Positions 53,526-64,000 of a DNA stretch of 64,000 nt are shown here, piece after piece (position 1 is the stretch's first letter; every line of letters starts with the position of its first letter). Under the pieces are notes generated by a model, which did no database searches, had not been told where the DNA came from, and was given only the letters and a program-made list of their open reading frames with translations. The translations under genes were made by a program, and so were the position numbers. The stretch spans positions 62,001 to 126,000 of the forward strand of contig JACCGJ010010800.1 of the NCBI GenBank assembly GCA_013407085.1, read 5' to 3'. The stretch comes from Atriophallophorus winterbourni. Its lineage: Eukaryota; Platyhelminthes; Trematoda; Plagiorchiida; Microphallidae.

Positions 53526-56500
53526 TTCAATCACGTTGCCCTCATCTAGCTATTAATTACGACTGTATGTGTCTTAATACTTTATTAACTGTCAAAATGT
53601 GTTATTTCTATTGTTGTGCTTCAAGCAGAGAGAGTGATTCACAAGACTCCACACAAATTTGATTAAAAGATGTGGTCTCGTGAGCTTAGTCAGCTTGTTA
53701 ATCTAGCATGATACGTTTTATTTTCTGTCTTAGACATCGAAAATTAGATTAGACAACCCCTGAAACGATACAGTTTAACAAGGCTCTTCTTTTATGATAT
53801 GAGTGGTACGGTGGATTTTAGAAAGTTTCAATGCTTAGTTTGAAAACCAAACGTCTAAGCTTGTTGAAAGTTTTTACTCTGCCATACACCAAGCAAAATT
53901 GAGTTTGTTGGCTCTCATAGAGAAGAGAATTCCAGACAAACTGATCCATACAGACAGATTACTATTTTATATAATGTGGTAAAGCTATTCCCAATTAAAC
54001 CACAAACATAAAAAGTGAACCTATCAATATGTTGATTATCTAACATTCTTCTTACACCAGATGTAGGTATTGCTGTCCCATAAGTGAATGTTATCCTTGG
54101 TGGATGCTTTCAGCTGATTTTGATTATTATGAATGTGTAACGATGTTTAGACGTTTTGGGAAAAAGTAATTTATAAACGTCCACAATGTGTATACTTTAA
54201 ATGAAGGCCTACGTGATAAATAATCTCGAAGTTGCCTCCACATAATAATCGAAAAATATTCTGTTTTACGCTACTTATATAAATCATTCCATTTGATCTA
54301 TTATTCTGTAGATATTGTGCAGTAGGTTGCTTTTGCAACTATAAAATGCAAACCTTGCGATGAGACATATTTTTGTATCCGTTCTGTTGTGTTGCGTGCC
54401 GTTTAATTTCCACACTTGTGAATGAATACAAATTCCAGCGATTATTTTAGCGGTTCAGCAACAAAAGAATTTTATTTGAGTGAAACGGCAACAGTGTTTC
54501 TATTTTAAAGTGCAAAACGTGCAGGAATTAATCAGCCCATGTGTGTAACAATCGATATCAATTTACCTGGCATGCGGTAATTGCTTGGAAAGTTTAGAGC
54601 ACCAACATTTATCTTTATATAAAACTAAATTACTCACAATATATGTACCTTTTAGCATGAGCAAGCCAAGTGATTATAACTTTTGTTGATATGGCTTAAG
54701 GGTTTTTTATGAGCTCAGTCAATTGCACTTGAATTTCGGAACTGAAGCGTTGCTAAACATATCCAGCAGTAAAATCTGATTTATCAACAGCATTATTAAT
54801 GCTACTTTCACTAATTTGCTTCATAAAGCAAAAGTTCAGAATCAATATTCTCCAAATTCTCGTTTTAAATTTGGTTTTCTTGTTGTGCTCTTTCGGTCGA
54901 TGTCGAACATGGATGTTCATCGTGAGCGTACGAAGATGTCTTGGTCAAAACCGTTTCACGTGAATTGCGAGCTGTGATCTTTCGTTTGGCGTTCACAGCA
55001 CTGTAAATTGGCAGAAATAGCACGCTATCGAATGCACGATTGCTGTATTTTCATCAGCTCTACTATTTTACTTCGAAGCATGTGTTCCTGTTCTTTCTTA
55101 CTTTCACCATATGTATCCAAGATACTCTCAAAACCCATGTCTTCTCTGAAATCGTGGCGAAGTGAGCAACTGAATGAATGTTATTCCCGTAAAGATATAT
55201 AATAACATTTCTCACTGAGCAGAATAGTAATGACTCAAACAAGGATTAGTATCTTAGACCCATTATAATCGCATCAGATATTCGTTATAAATTGTATAAT
55301 TAAGTTGAACATTCCTCAGTGTTTGTTCCATATTCTAAGCGTGTGGGGTTCCATGGCATGAACTGGTATACAATATGGTTTGACTTAGCTTCAGACAACA
55401 AACATGAATTTTATATGTCATATCTGATCATGTTGCAAATAATCTTGTTTTTGAAGAAGAACAAAGTTCTATTCAAAATGTCAGCTTTGGGCTAGTTTTA
55501 AAAATCATCGCATACTTCATTGGTCAAAACGGAATAGATGGAACTCGGACCACATATAAGTGGTTTAATCATCAAGCGAAAAAATCGAAGCATCTGACAT
55601 CCAATTGCCAAATTAGGTTGTTCTGAGGAGTCGAATCCGGGGAGTTTATTAATCAGTGAATCTTTCCTTCCATGAAATGTCTCGATTTTTTTTGTATTTT
55701 CTAGTAAAGCTCGATAAAATTATAAGTAAAATGAAATTATGGGTTTGAAATCGGTCATCAATCGGGAGTTAACTAGCGCGTGCAAAAACAAACACCAAAT
55801 CGTGAACAATCCTGTTCATTGTCACGTCATCATATTTTCGCAAGCGCGCGTCAACAACAAACAACATGCACAGCCACAGTTGGCGCGAATACAATTTTAT
55901 AGATTTTCCACCTTGAAGTAATAAACATGGTCTTCATATTCTGTTCTTTTCCGACACACTCACTCTGATTTCATTGTGTTTGCATTCTTCAAATTTGGGC
56001 GATGAATAGTTTGTGTGAATTCGAACGATTGAACCACTGATGAGAAATAATACATTTCTACAGCAAAGTTTCGAAATCTTGACAGGTGAACGAAGATCAA
56101 ATGTGGCGAAAGTATTACAGACAATAAACTCGAAAAATTGGGTAAATTATTATTGTGCTTGATGCAACATTGAAGACTAAGATTACTTTGGTTGACTTGA
56201 GGTGAAAGCGCAAATAAAATATTTATCGTGTCTGTAAGCAAAACAATGAAATTAGTCGGCGTAATTTAATTGTTTCCACATCAACTTAAGTCTCAAATGC
56301 TCAATAAAGGTTGAAATTTGTTTTAAAAAAATTCATCGTATAATTTGGAATAATTGGTGGTTTCCTTCAGGCATGTCAACCAAGCTCGCGATCACATGAC
56401 AATCTTATACCTCACTCCGTCTCACATGATTCTTCTAGAATTGCATCTTCTCTGCAACGTGAATTATCTAGTCAATTTGTATTCCATGTCATTGAGTATA

Positions 56501-58940
56501 ATAGTTCTATATAATAATAGTTCCCGTATTCGTACGAAAAATTGTAGATCTTAGTGGTATTCCGGTGTAGGCTATACGAACGTAGTCGTTTGCAACATTC
56601 AGCCTTCAGGTCAAACAATGCCACGACTAAAACAACTCAAGCCTTGAACAGGACGCTTTGTCACTGTAGTTTAAATCAAGCGTTTGTTCCTTTTACAAGA
56701 TCGGAAACTTGTTAATATTGAAATGCTATTTAAGTGAATGCTTTCTAGACGCTGTCATAAAGATTTCTATTTATTCAACATGAGACACTTTTACCGATCT
56801 CCGCTAATTACCAAATCAGAATCAAACCAGTGTCAAATTTCGAAGAAAACACGATCTGCAGAAATTTGTATAGATGTCATTCTTTGTTTCAAAAGCACTC
56901 TGTATTTCACAAATTTACCTTACTGAGCTGGGCGTATGAGCGGGTGAAACTGGGAGCCGGATCCCGGGAGTTTGACAAATCTTTTCCTTCTTGGTCACAA
57001 CATCGTATCCTGTGATTTCAAGTCTCTCGAATTTGAACGTCTGATTTCGGTAATTCTAGACTTTAGACAAATTAGCGGGCTCCTTTGTTGGCTTAGTACG
57101 ACTGGAATTATTGGTTTGGTTCCAAAATCCTACATTCTAGACAGATGTCTGATGTTAAGCGACGTATTGATTACTTTTTGTTCGTATCTCTGAAAACTAT
57201 GAAATTCGAATAGCAGGAAAGTACTGAGGTCAGATTTCACCAATAATGCTTAGAACTGCTATGCACGATATCTAGGCAGCTGTGTATCCAAATCTGTCAA
57301 TGATTGCTCGTAGGACTGGCATCGAGCGACTGGAAATCGGAAAATTGCGAAAGCGGCTTAGGGTTTCCAACACCGCGCACTGCTATTGTCAATCGTACTA
57401 GCGTTAGAATGTATATTCGTCGGCCAAATGATTCAACACCGAAGAAAATGAAGTAGTTGTCCACACGAAGTTTCAAAATCTCGTTCAAGATTAATCAGTT
57501 TACGAACGAGTATTAACGTTTGGACAAATGTGTTGGATTCGGCTAGCTATATTGACGCATGTTAGCTTTGATATCTTGAACATAAAATAATTTTGGGTAA
57601 GGTACAAAGATATGAAAACGTTAGAAAATGTATGAGTGCTTTCAAAATTGTATCTGCCATCGAGATTACAGAATTATTCTGGATTCTCTCTCTCTTAAGA
57701 ATGATATGCGTTCGATTTCAGCCTGATTCGTATTCGCAGGAAATATCTACCAGTAGTAAAGTTGATTCCTTTTAAGTAAACATAAAAATATAGCTACAAC
57801 TCAACTTCATTCTTGATTGTTTTCTCATGCATGATGATTTGAATGTACTGCAAAAATGGTAAGACGTTTGACATTTGAATTTCGCAACTGGTAAACATCG
57901 ACCATAATCCTCATTTTTTTGATATTGATACCTTAACATTCACTCCCTAGTTTGGGTTGTATAATTTCTGTAAAAGAGCGGTGACTGTATTTTTGGCATT
58001 CAAAATGTACTCTGCAATATTAAGATGTAAGAAGAAGCGCTCATTGTGCGTTGCATATAACGTTGAATTTGAAATATATCGCTTTAAAAGAACAAGCAGC
58101 AGTTTCTATACTACATGGCCAACATCTGGGCACCAAGGCTAAAAAGATGTATTGTGCTTTTGTACTTCCATATTGCTACCTACCCTAGCAAGTTCACGGA
58201 CTCTATTATCTGCACGACCTAGATGTTTATACCTGATAACTCGGGCAAATAATATCAAAGTTTACCTTATTCTGGCCTATTTTGCCCACCCGATGGGATA
58301 ACTCTTCCAATGTCGAGCCAACAGCAAAACTGGAATTCATTCCTGCGTTGTACAAACCACATTCAAGGTGAATCATCCGCTGGTATTTCTACTCTGTGTC
58401 TGTTTTCCTTAAACTTTGCTCACAGGAAAATTCTGATAGCCGACAAGTCTAACATTATTTGAACACAGATTAATCTCTTAGATAAATAAAAAAATTCAGA
58501 ATTCGCGCAGATTTAGTGACAAAGGACATGCCTGGGCATACCTAAAACTGTACAAATCATTCAGTTATATCCAACTCTACAATACTTCAGCAACAACAAT
58601 CTTATACTTGTATTTGTAGCATTCAAAGCATATTATCCTGTGATTGTTGTGAAGCAAATCGGTATTTTAACTATAAATATTGTATATTGAGTGCTTTGTA
58701 ACACTAGGAAATTCGGAAAGATTCACAACCCTTTAGTAATGATGTCCAAGTTTGGGACTTAATCTCTCTTCACAGACTGAATCATACCTGGACTAATACC
58801 TGTTGGAACAATGTGGTTTCAAGCCTGCATTAGTTGATGGAACACTGAACTCATATTGGCTATTCACAATAGTGATATTTCTGCATATTCAAGAATCAAA
58901 TATCGCGAGTAGCAAGCTGACCATTAAAATGGCTGACTTC
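53526..58940. other. AT-rich stretch, no gene seen
   Basis: 5.4 kb without a recognisable coding region. Near 54885 the block TTTCGGTCGATGTCGAACAT, GGATGTTCATC resembles the very 3' end of the LINEs at 11.8 and 61.9 kb and is probably a short remnant. Other short frames have no similarity or splice support. Confidence 0.4.
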
Positions 58941-59056
58941 GTAAAGAAATCCCAATTAAAAAGTCACCGTGTTCAAAGTTTATTCATTTTAGTGAGGATT
59001 ATTGTGTAAACTTCATAGAAAAGCTGTGTAGTGATATAAACCTACATTCCAGATAT

Positions 59057-60317
59057 GTGCCAAAGACAACGAAAAAACGATTTACCTTCTCATTGAGAAG
59101 CCGCACAAGGAAGTGGATTGAGATACGCAACGATGCATTGAGAAACTATGCCCAGAATCCGATGCCAGATAATTGGGAAACATATCGTCTGTTGATGAAC
59201 AAGGTCACCTCTCTTATCACCAAGGACAAGCTGTCTCATCAGGCAAGACTACTGACCATAATGGAGCGGAACCCCAAAGTCCTGTACCAGATTGTTAACA
59301 CTACATCAAAAATTAAGCCAGGAATCTCATCACTACGCACACCTCATGGTCTAACAACGACTGCGTTCGAGGCTACCGATGTTCTTGCAGGTTACTACTG
59401 CAAAGGTTTTAGTCCCAAGGAATCAGTGCATATTACGCCACATTCGATCGGAGTTTCCGATGAAATACTAAATGAAAGCTCAATAAACAATGAGTGTATC
59501 ATGCTCAGACTTCTTCGTTTGAATACCACAAAGTCACCAGGAGCAGATGGAGTCACACCTTTTATCCTAAAACGATGCGCATCCTCATTGTGTGGTCCAC
59601 TCAGCACGTTATTCCAAATTTCGCTCGAAAATAGTATCGTTCCCGTGGAATGAAAATCTGGCATCATCACTCCAATCTATAAGGGCGAGAATCGATCTGA
59701 CGCTGCGAACTATAGACCATTTACGTTGTTGCCAGTAATTTCTAAAGTGTTAGGGAGTTTAGTAGCGGAAAAGATCACCCATCACCTCGAAACCAATAGA
59801 CTGCTTGCGACTGAACAGCACGGTTTCAGGAAATATCACTCATGTCTATCTAACCTCTTGCTCACCTTAAACGACTGGACTGTGTGTGGACAATGGTTAC
59901 TCCATCCACGCATGCTTTTTAGACATGTCAAAGGCTTTCGACCGCGTCAATCATAGTATTTTAATCCAGAAACTTGAATTGCACGGGATAACAGGAAAAC
60001 TTCTTGCTTTGCTAGAAAATTGTTTACGCGACAGGAGTGCCCAAGTCAGAGTTGACGGCGCCTTATCAAAATTATTTAAAATTACGAGCGGAGTGCCTCA
60101 GGGTTCGGTCCTCGGACCGATTTTGTTTTTTATCTACGCAAACGACATTCCCGAGCGTGGTAAATGCAAGATTATGTTATTTGCAGACGATATCAAGCTT
60201 TGGAGAAGCATACGTACAAATGACGATTGTGAAATTTTGCAGAAGGATCTAAACACATTGCACGATTGGTCTCTGAGAAACAAACTACCCTTCAACTTTC
60301 AAAAGTCAAGGTGTTAA
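59057..60317 (+). pseudogene. CR1-like RT, N-terminal and core part
   Basis: Reading blocks: RSRTRKWIEIRNDALRNYAQ, LLRLNTTKSPGADGVTPFIL, SGIITPIYKGENRSDAANYR, ATEQHGFRKYHSCLSNLLLT, HACFLDMSKAFDRVNHSILI, SGVPQGSVLGPILFFIYAND and CKIMLFADDIKLWRS. The catalytic FADD is intact. A TGA at 59651 and a frame shift before the SKAFDR block break it. Confidence 0.88.
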
Positions 60318-61000
60318 ACATAGGAAAGACCATGAATTACAACTACACCCTTGGGTCCCACCAACTCGTCTGGACAACTGAAGAGAAGGATTTGGGTGTT
60401 TGGACCATTTCAAGACTGAAGACTTCATTGCAGTGCAATGCGGTATACGAAAAGGCGTCACAAGTATTGGCGTTTTTTAAACAAATTTTCGGTAGATTCT
60501 CGAATCAGTCAATGCCCCGTATCATGAACACCTATCGGAGACCAGCGATGGAGTACGCTGTTAAGGCTTGGTCACCCTGGATTCAGAAAGACATCAATCT
60601 TCTGCATCGTATTTACCACCGAACCACAAAGCTTGTACCTAGACTAGCTGCTAAACCATATGAAGAACGTTTGAGAAGTCTCAATCTTTTCGACTTTCGC
60701 TGTCGTCGACTAAGAGGTGACCTCATATTGATGTAAAATATTATGCACGTCCCTAACAATCCATTGTCCAAACTTTTCACACGCTCGCCACCCCGTGTCA
60801 GTCGGAAACATGAACTTACAGTGCTTATTCCCACTTCAAGACTGAACTGTCGAAGATATTCGTATGCTGTACTTGTAAATTTCACATGGAACACCCTCCC
60901 CTCCACTGTTACACACTCAGCCAACCTGGATATTTTTAAAGCTAATTTGGACAAATACTTGAGAGAAAACCCAAATTTTGATACGATTTACACTACATGA
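60266..61000 (+). pseudogene. CR1-like RT, thumb and C-terminus
   Basis: Reading blocks: YTLGSHQLVWTTEEKDLGVW, IFGRFSNQSMPRIMNTYRRP, AMEYAVKAWSPWIQKDI, FDFRCRRLRGDLILM, then after an in-frame stop at about 60734 HVPNNPLSKLFTRSPPRVSR and VNFTWNTLPSTVTHSANLD. It is nearly identical to the 35-kb copy. Confidence 0.88.
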
Positions 61001-61110
61001 GTTTCCCTGTTGTTCTTCTTTTTTATTGTATATACCTCATAACTTCATCCTATGGTTATTGTTAAGCTAAATGCTTTTTAGACCATTACAACTTTAAATC
61101 ACTTTGAATC

Positions 61111-61915
61111 ACTTTGAATGGTGACTATTCATATTTAATATCAACAAAATTATAAACAGAGTTGCACATTTCACGGGTTGATTTCATCGTTCTGTTATGC
61201 TTTGAGTAGATTTTGCTTGGATGAAATAACGTCACTTCCAAGTAGATGTGTTATTAAACTCCATGCTGGCATGTAGAGGCGAATATCGGGGTCCACTACA
61301 ATCACGCCAACCCACGTCCTCAGGTCCCCACCGAATGAAATTTTCTTCAAAGAAACGACAATATCTTTTATGTTGAATTATACCTATTGGCATAAATTTA
61401 CTACGAAACCGTTTTAAGCATGCGTTTGGAAAATCAAATTTACAAATACATACATTTCTCCACGCCTTCTGAAAAGTGGGATTGCTTTTATTTCACCTAC
61501 GAACAACATGGATGTAAACATCAAATGATGATTTGTTTAAATGTTATAAGTATATCCTATGGTAATGTACAGCTATTCAATTTTTCACCATAAATATTGA
61601 ATCTTGCATCTTGGGAATAAATACATCTGTGCGTGGACGACACTTTTTATAGAACTTTTTAAGGTGCTTTCTCAGGACAAGCTGAAAAGTGGTGTGACAA
61701 ACAAATATTTTTCTTATTATCTTTGAAAATGTATTCATGGATTAAATGTAAGCATTGAAGTAGTTTTAACGAAGTGAAGATGTAAGTAGTATATGAAATC
61801 AAAAACAATTGCTGTTTTCGTTACTGTAATGTATTGAACGGCAACTTTTCTCAATCGGAATCAGAAAATTTCATATCGATTTGAAACAACATTAGTACAT
61901 TTGCTTTCGCTTACA
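61111..61915. other. AT-rich stretch, no gene seen
   Basis: Between two LINE fragments, with no supported feature. Confidence 0.35.
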
Positions 61916-62520
61916 AAAATTCGTGGCCTCCTATGGTCGATGTCGACCATGGATGTACATCACAATCTCATGAATTTTAATGTTCTACAGCTATTTGAAT
62001 GACTATAAAGTTCGATTCGGGAGGAACAATTTCTCCCGCAGCGCTTGCAACGATAGTCAGAACTCGATTGTAGAGCGTCAGTTGCATGCTGGCAGGGTGA
62101 TCTACGTTCACCAGCCAAGAGCTGTATCTGCTCCTCTCCGGCTTGCAGACAACGCTTTTTACAATGCCTCTGATGTGAGCGGTCAAAAGCAAGTTCTTCC
62201 AACTCGCGGGGTCAATGCCAAGAGCTTTCATATCTCTTTTGCAAACGTTTTTGTAATGCATGTGTGGTCTGCCCAATGGTCGACTTCCTGATTGCAACTC
62301 ACAATAGAGTAGATCTTTCGGAATACGACGATTTCCATTCTGTAGACATGACCAAGCCACCACAGGCGGGACTTTCGTAATAGAGTGAACATGCTTTGCA
62401 GACCAGCTTTTGTAAACACCTCAGCATTAGTCACTCTTTCCATCCACGATATGTTCAAGATACGACGAATGCTTCGTAGATGGAAAACATTTCGCTTCCG
62501 ATCGTGTCTTGCGTGAATGG
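61916..62520 (-). pseudogene. LINE 3' end with C2H2-type C-terminal finger, second copy
   Basis: The minus strand reads NISWMERVTNAEVFTKAGLQ, LWWLGHVYRME, HMHYKNVCKRDMKALGID and, after a frame shift, CKRCGRNCSSRIELYSHSNSC. It is the same family and orientation as 11805-12560 and similarly 5'-truncated. The first Cys pair and two His of the finger are retained. Confidence 0.82.
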
Positions 62521-64000
62521 TTTAATTATTCATTCATGGTAGCCAGATATTTGAAATTCAGCTTAATGTAATCATCTCAAAAAATTCAAAGTACACAACC
62601 GTTTTTCTGCATAAAGTTTAGCGAATTTATCACAAAAGAAACTTTCGCTTTTTACCCATAATATAAGCATATATCTCGTACTTCATTGCACCATCAGCGA
62701 CCTAGATGACCTAGATACTAAAAACGTGTGCTGTTGGACAGCTGCATCGTAATATCACAAGGTCATTTCACTTGGCTGGACACCAAGACGCACAATTGAG
62801 TTACACAGCTCAACTCTCAACACTGAACAAAATAAAGCTTGTGGGAGCGCTGCATTGTTTTTGCACTTATTCTGCTTACGAAGGTCACTTTACGAGAAAT
62901 GTTTGAACCTAGATCTAGGCTCACTGCACCTAATCTGACTGTCTCCACCTGATAACGGCAAACAGCCAGAAACCGGCTGTGGTTTGTAAGTGCTGCGAAT
63001 GTAAGCAACACATTACCAAAATCCGCGATGTTAGTATGTGCTGATTTACGGCAGGCGAACATACTATTGTATTTCTATTAATAGTTGAGTAATGTACTCA
63101 CATAATCATACTCGATGCAATTACTTCGTTTTCTATAGTGTATGCTGCTTCGATGGTCTCGTTTGCTTGTGATTTTTAGGTAGGTATATACGAATAATAT
63201 AACTTTGCTTTGTACGTTTATTAATTTGTATTCGCACACACGATAACCTCACACTAATTTCACTGTTGAAATCAACCGGTATCCATATGCACTCCTACAA
63301 CTTAACTCCACATTAATTACGTAAATGAGTGGCAGTGATCACCTAAAATAACGCTTAGCGATAGAGTGATGAATTACCGAAAGCATTTGTCACGATATTA
63401 AAACAAACGCGGCATTATATTACATATAAGCTACACGCTACATGATGAAAACCTCCTGGTTCTAGAATTATTGCAATATCTTCGCTTAGAAGGTGGTAGA
63501 TCAAATACATAAGTTTGATTTCTTGTCTTGCTGATGGCTGGAGTTCGAAACAGATATGATAAAGGATACAAAATAGTACGTGGGATGTTGTGCATTACGA
63601 TCTGTTTCCATGGGGTTACTTGTTTAGCGAGGTTCTTCATACTCAAGTGCTGAAGTCTCTCAAGAAAATTTAAATGATTCTGATTGCCAAATGACTGATG
63701 TCTGGTAGTCCAGACGAGATCTTGCCACCCGGTTTCACTGTTGTTATTTCATTCACAATTTTCTACATTATTTTTGGATTATATTCCATTCTTTCCACAA
63801 TGCGTTGCTGGTACTGTTGTTTTTCCTACCGAACGAGGGTGGTCACTGTGTTCCGTATTCGGAAAAACTGAAACCAAATTACAGGAGTAGGAAGCTCACA
63901 ATGAATGGTCCAGGCTCGTCTTTTTAGTGAAATCCATTTTCTGGTTCTACTGTGAACAGTAAATCTGAAATCGCTGACATCTTTGAGGTTGTACACACAC
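62521..64000. other. AT-rich right end, no gene seen
   Basis: Apart from a family C repeat near 62.92-63.02 kb there is nothing I can support. Short frames on both strands lack similarity. Confidence 0.4.
62915..63020 (+). repeat. Family C repeat with degenerate hammerhead-like core
   Basis: It reads CTCACTGCACCTAATCTGAC, TGTCTCCACCTGATAACGGC, AAACAGCCAGAAACCGGC, TGTGGTTTGTAAG. The core is CTGATAA instead of CTGATGA, with GAAA intact at 62969-62972. Confidence 0.6.

Larger units (their letters stand above)
58950..61110 (+). mobile_element. CR1-like LINE, 5'-truncated but with most of the RT
   Basis: The plus strand carries an RT from VNFIEKLCSDINLHSRYVPK (about 59000) to the natural C-terminus (FDTIYTT at 61000), then a 3' UTR and an ATTCAAAGTG-type tail (antisense form AATCACTTTG) ending near 61110. 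The endonuclease is missing. It is the same subfamily as 35066-36107. A stop at 59651 and frame changes near 59930, 60315 and 60735 inactivate it. Confidence 0.9.

Noticed and set aside
59395..59670. 91-codon minus-strand frame
   Set aside because: A shadow of the CR1-like RT on the plus strand.
1..64000. tRNA, rRNA or snRNA genes
   Set aside because: No cloverleaf with the GGTTCGA box or other conserved RNA gene sequence was recognised by eye; a tRNAscan or Infernal run would be decisive.

Overview
The window is eukaryotic and looks like the genome of a parasitic flatworm, most probably an opisthorchiid liver fluke (Clonorchis or Opisthorchis). The main evidence is a complete seven-exon cathepsin F-type protease gene whose 325-residue product has the size and architecture I know from liver-fluke cathepsin F. 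The species was inferred from protein resemblance only and was not tested by a search. There are no operons, CRISPR arrays or bacterial-type signals.

Two cellular genes are supported, both on the minus strand. From 13.9 kb down to the left edge runs the 5' two thirds of a GAPVD1/RME-6-like gene (endosomal RasGAP plus VPS9 Rab5 exchange factor). Seven coding exons can be chained with consistent phases and canonical splice sites, covering the RasGAP-like domain and part of the low-complexity middle. The VPS9 end would lie left of the window. At 49.8-51.5 kb is the cathepsin F gene, complete from a TATA-like box to the stop codon, with introns as short as 39 bp.

Most of the rest is retrotransposon material. 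From 1 to 19 kb, the introns and upstream flank of the GAPVD1-like gene carry many copies of a SINE-like repeat of about 240 bp with tetranucleotide tails, plus LINE fragments. From 19 to 24 kb there are four LINE pieces of different kinds. From 27 to 34.3 kb there is a nearly complete CR1-like LINE split by a 3.6-kb BEL/Pao LTR element with a clear 5-bp target duplication. The BEL element lacks its RT, RNase H and integrase core. From 34.8 to 38.7 kb a decayed Gypsy element is itself interrupted by a 5'-truncated CR1-like LINE. From 43 to 44.4 kb there is another LINE remnant, and from 46.5 to 48.8 kb a Penelope-like element with a GIY-YIG domain, next to repeats carrying hammerhead-like cores. 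A long 5'-truncated LINE lies at 59-61.1 kb and a LINE 3' end at 62 kb.

The stretches at 24.1-26.4, 39-42.9, 44.4-46.3, 51.6-58.9 and 62.6-64 kb are AT-rich and show no gene I can support. The most unusual observations are the layered nested insertions, the deleted BEL derivative whose single reading frame is interrupted only by three TAG codons, and two unrelated repeat families that both carry CUGANGA-stem-GAAA cores.
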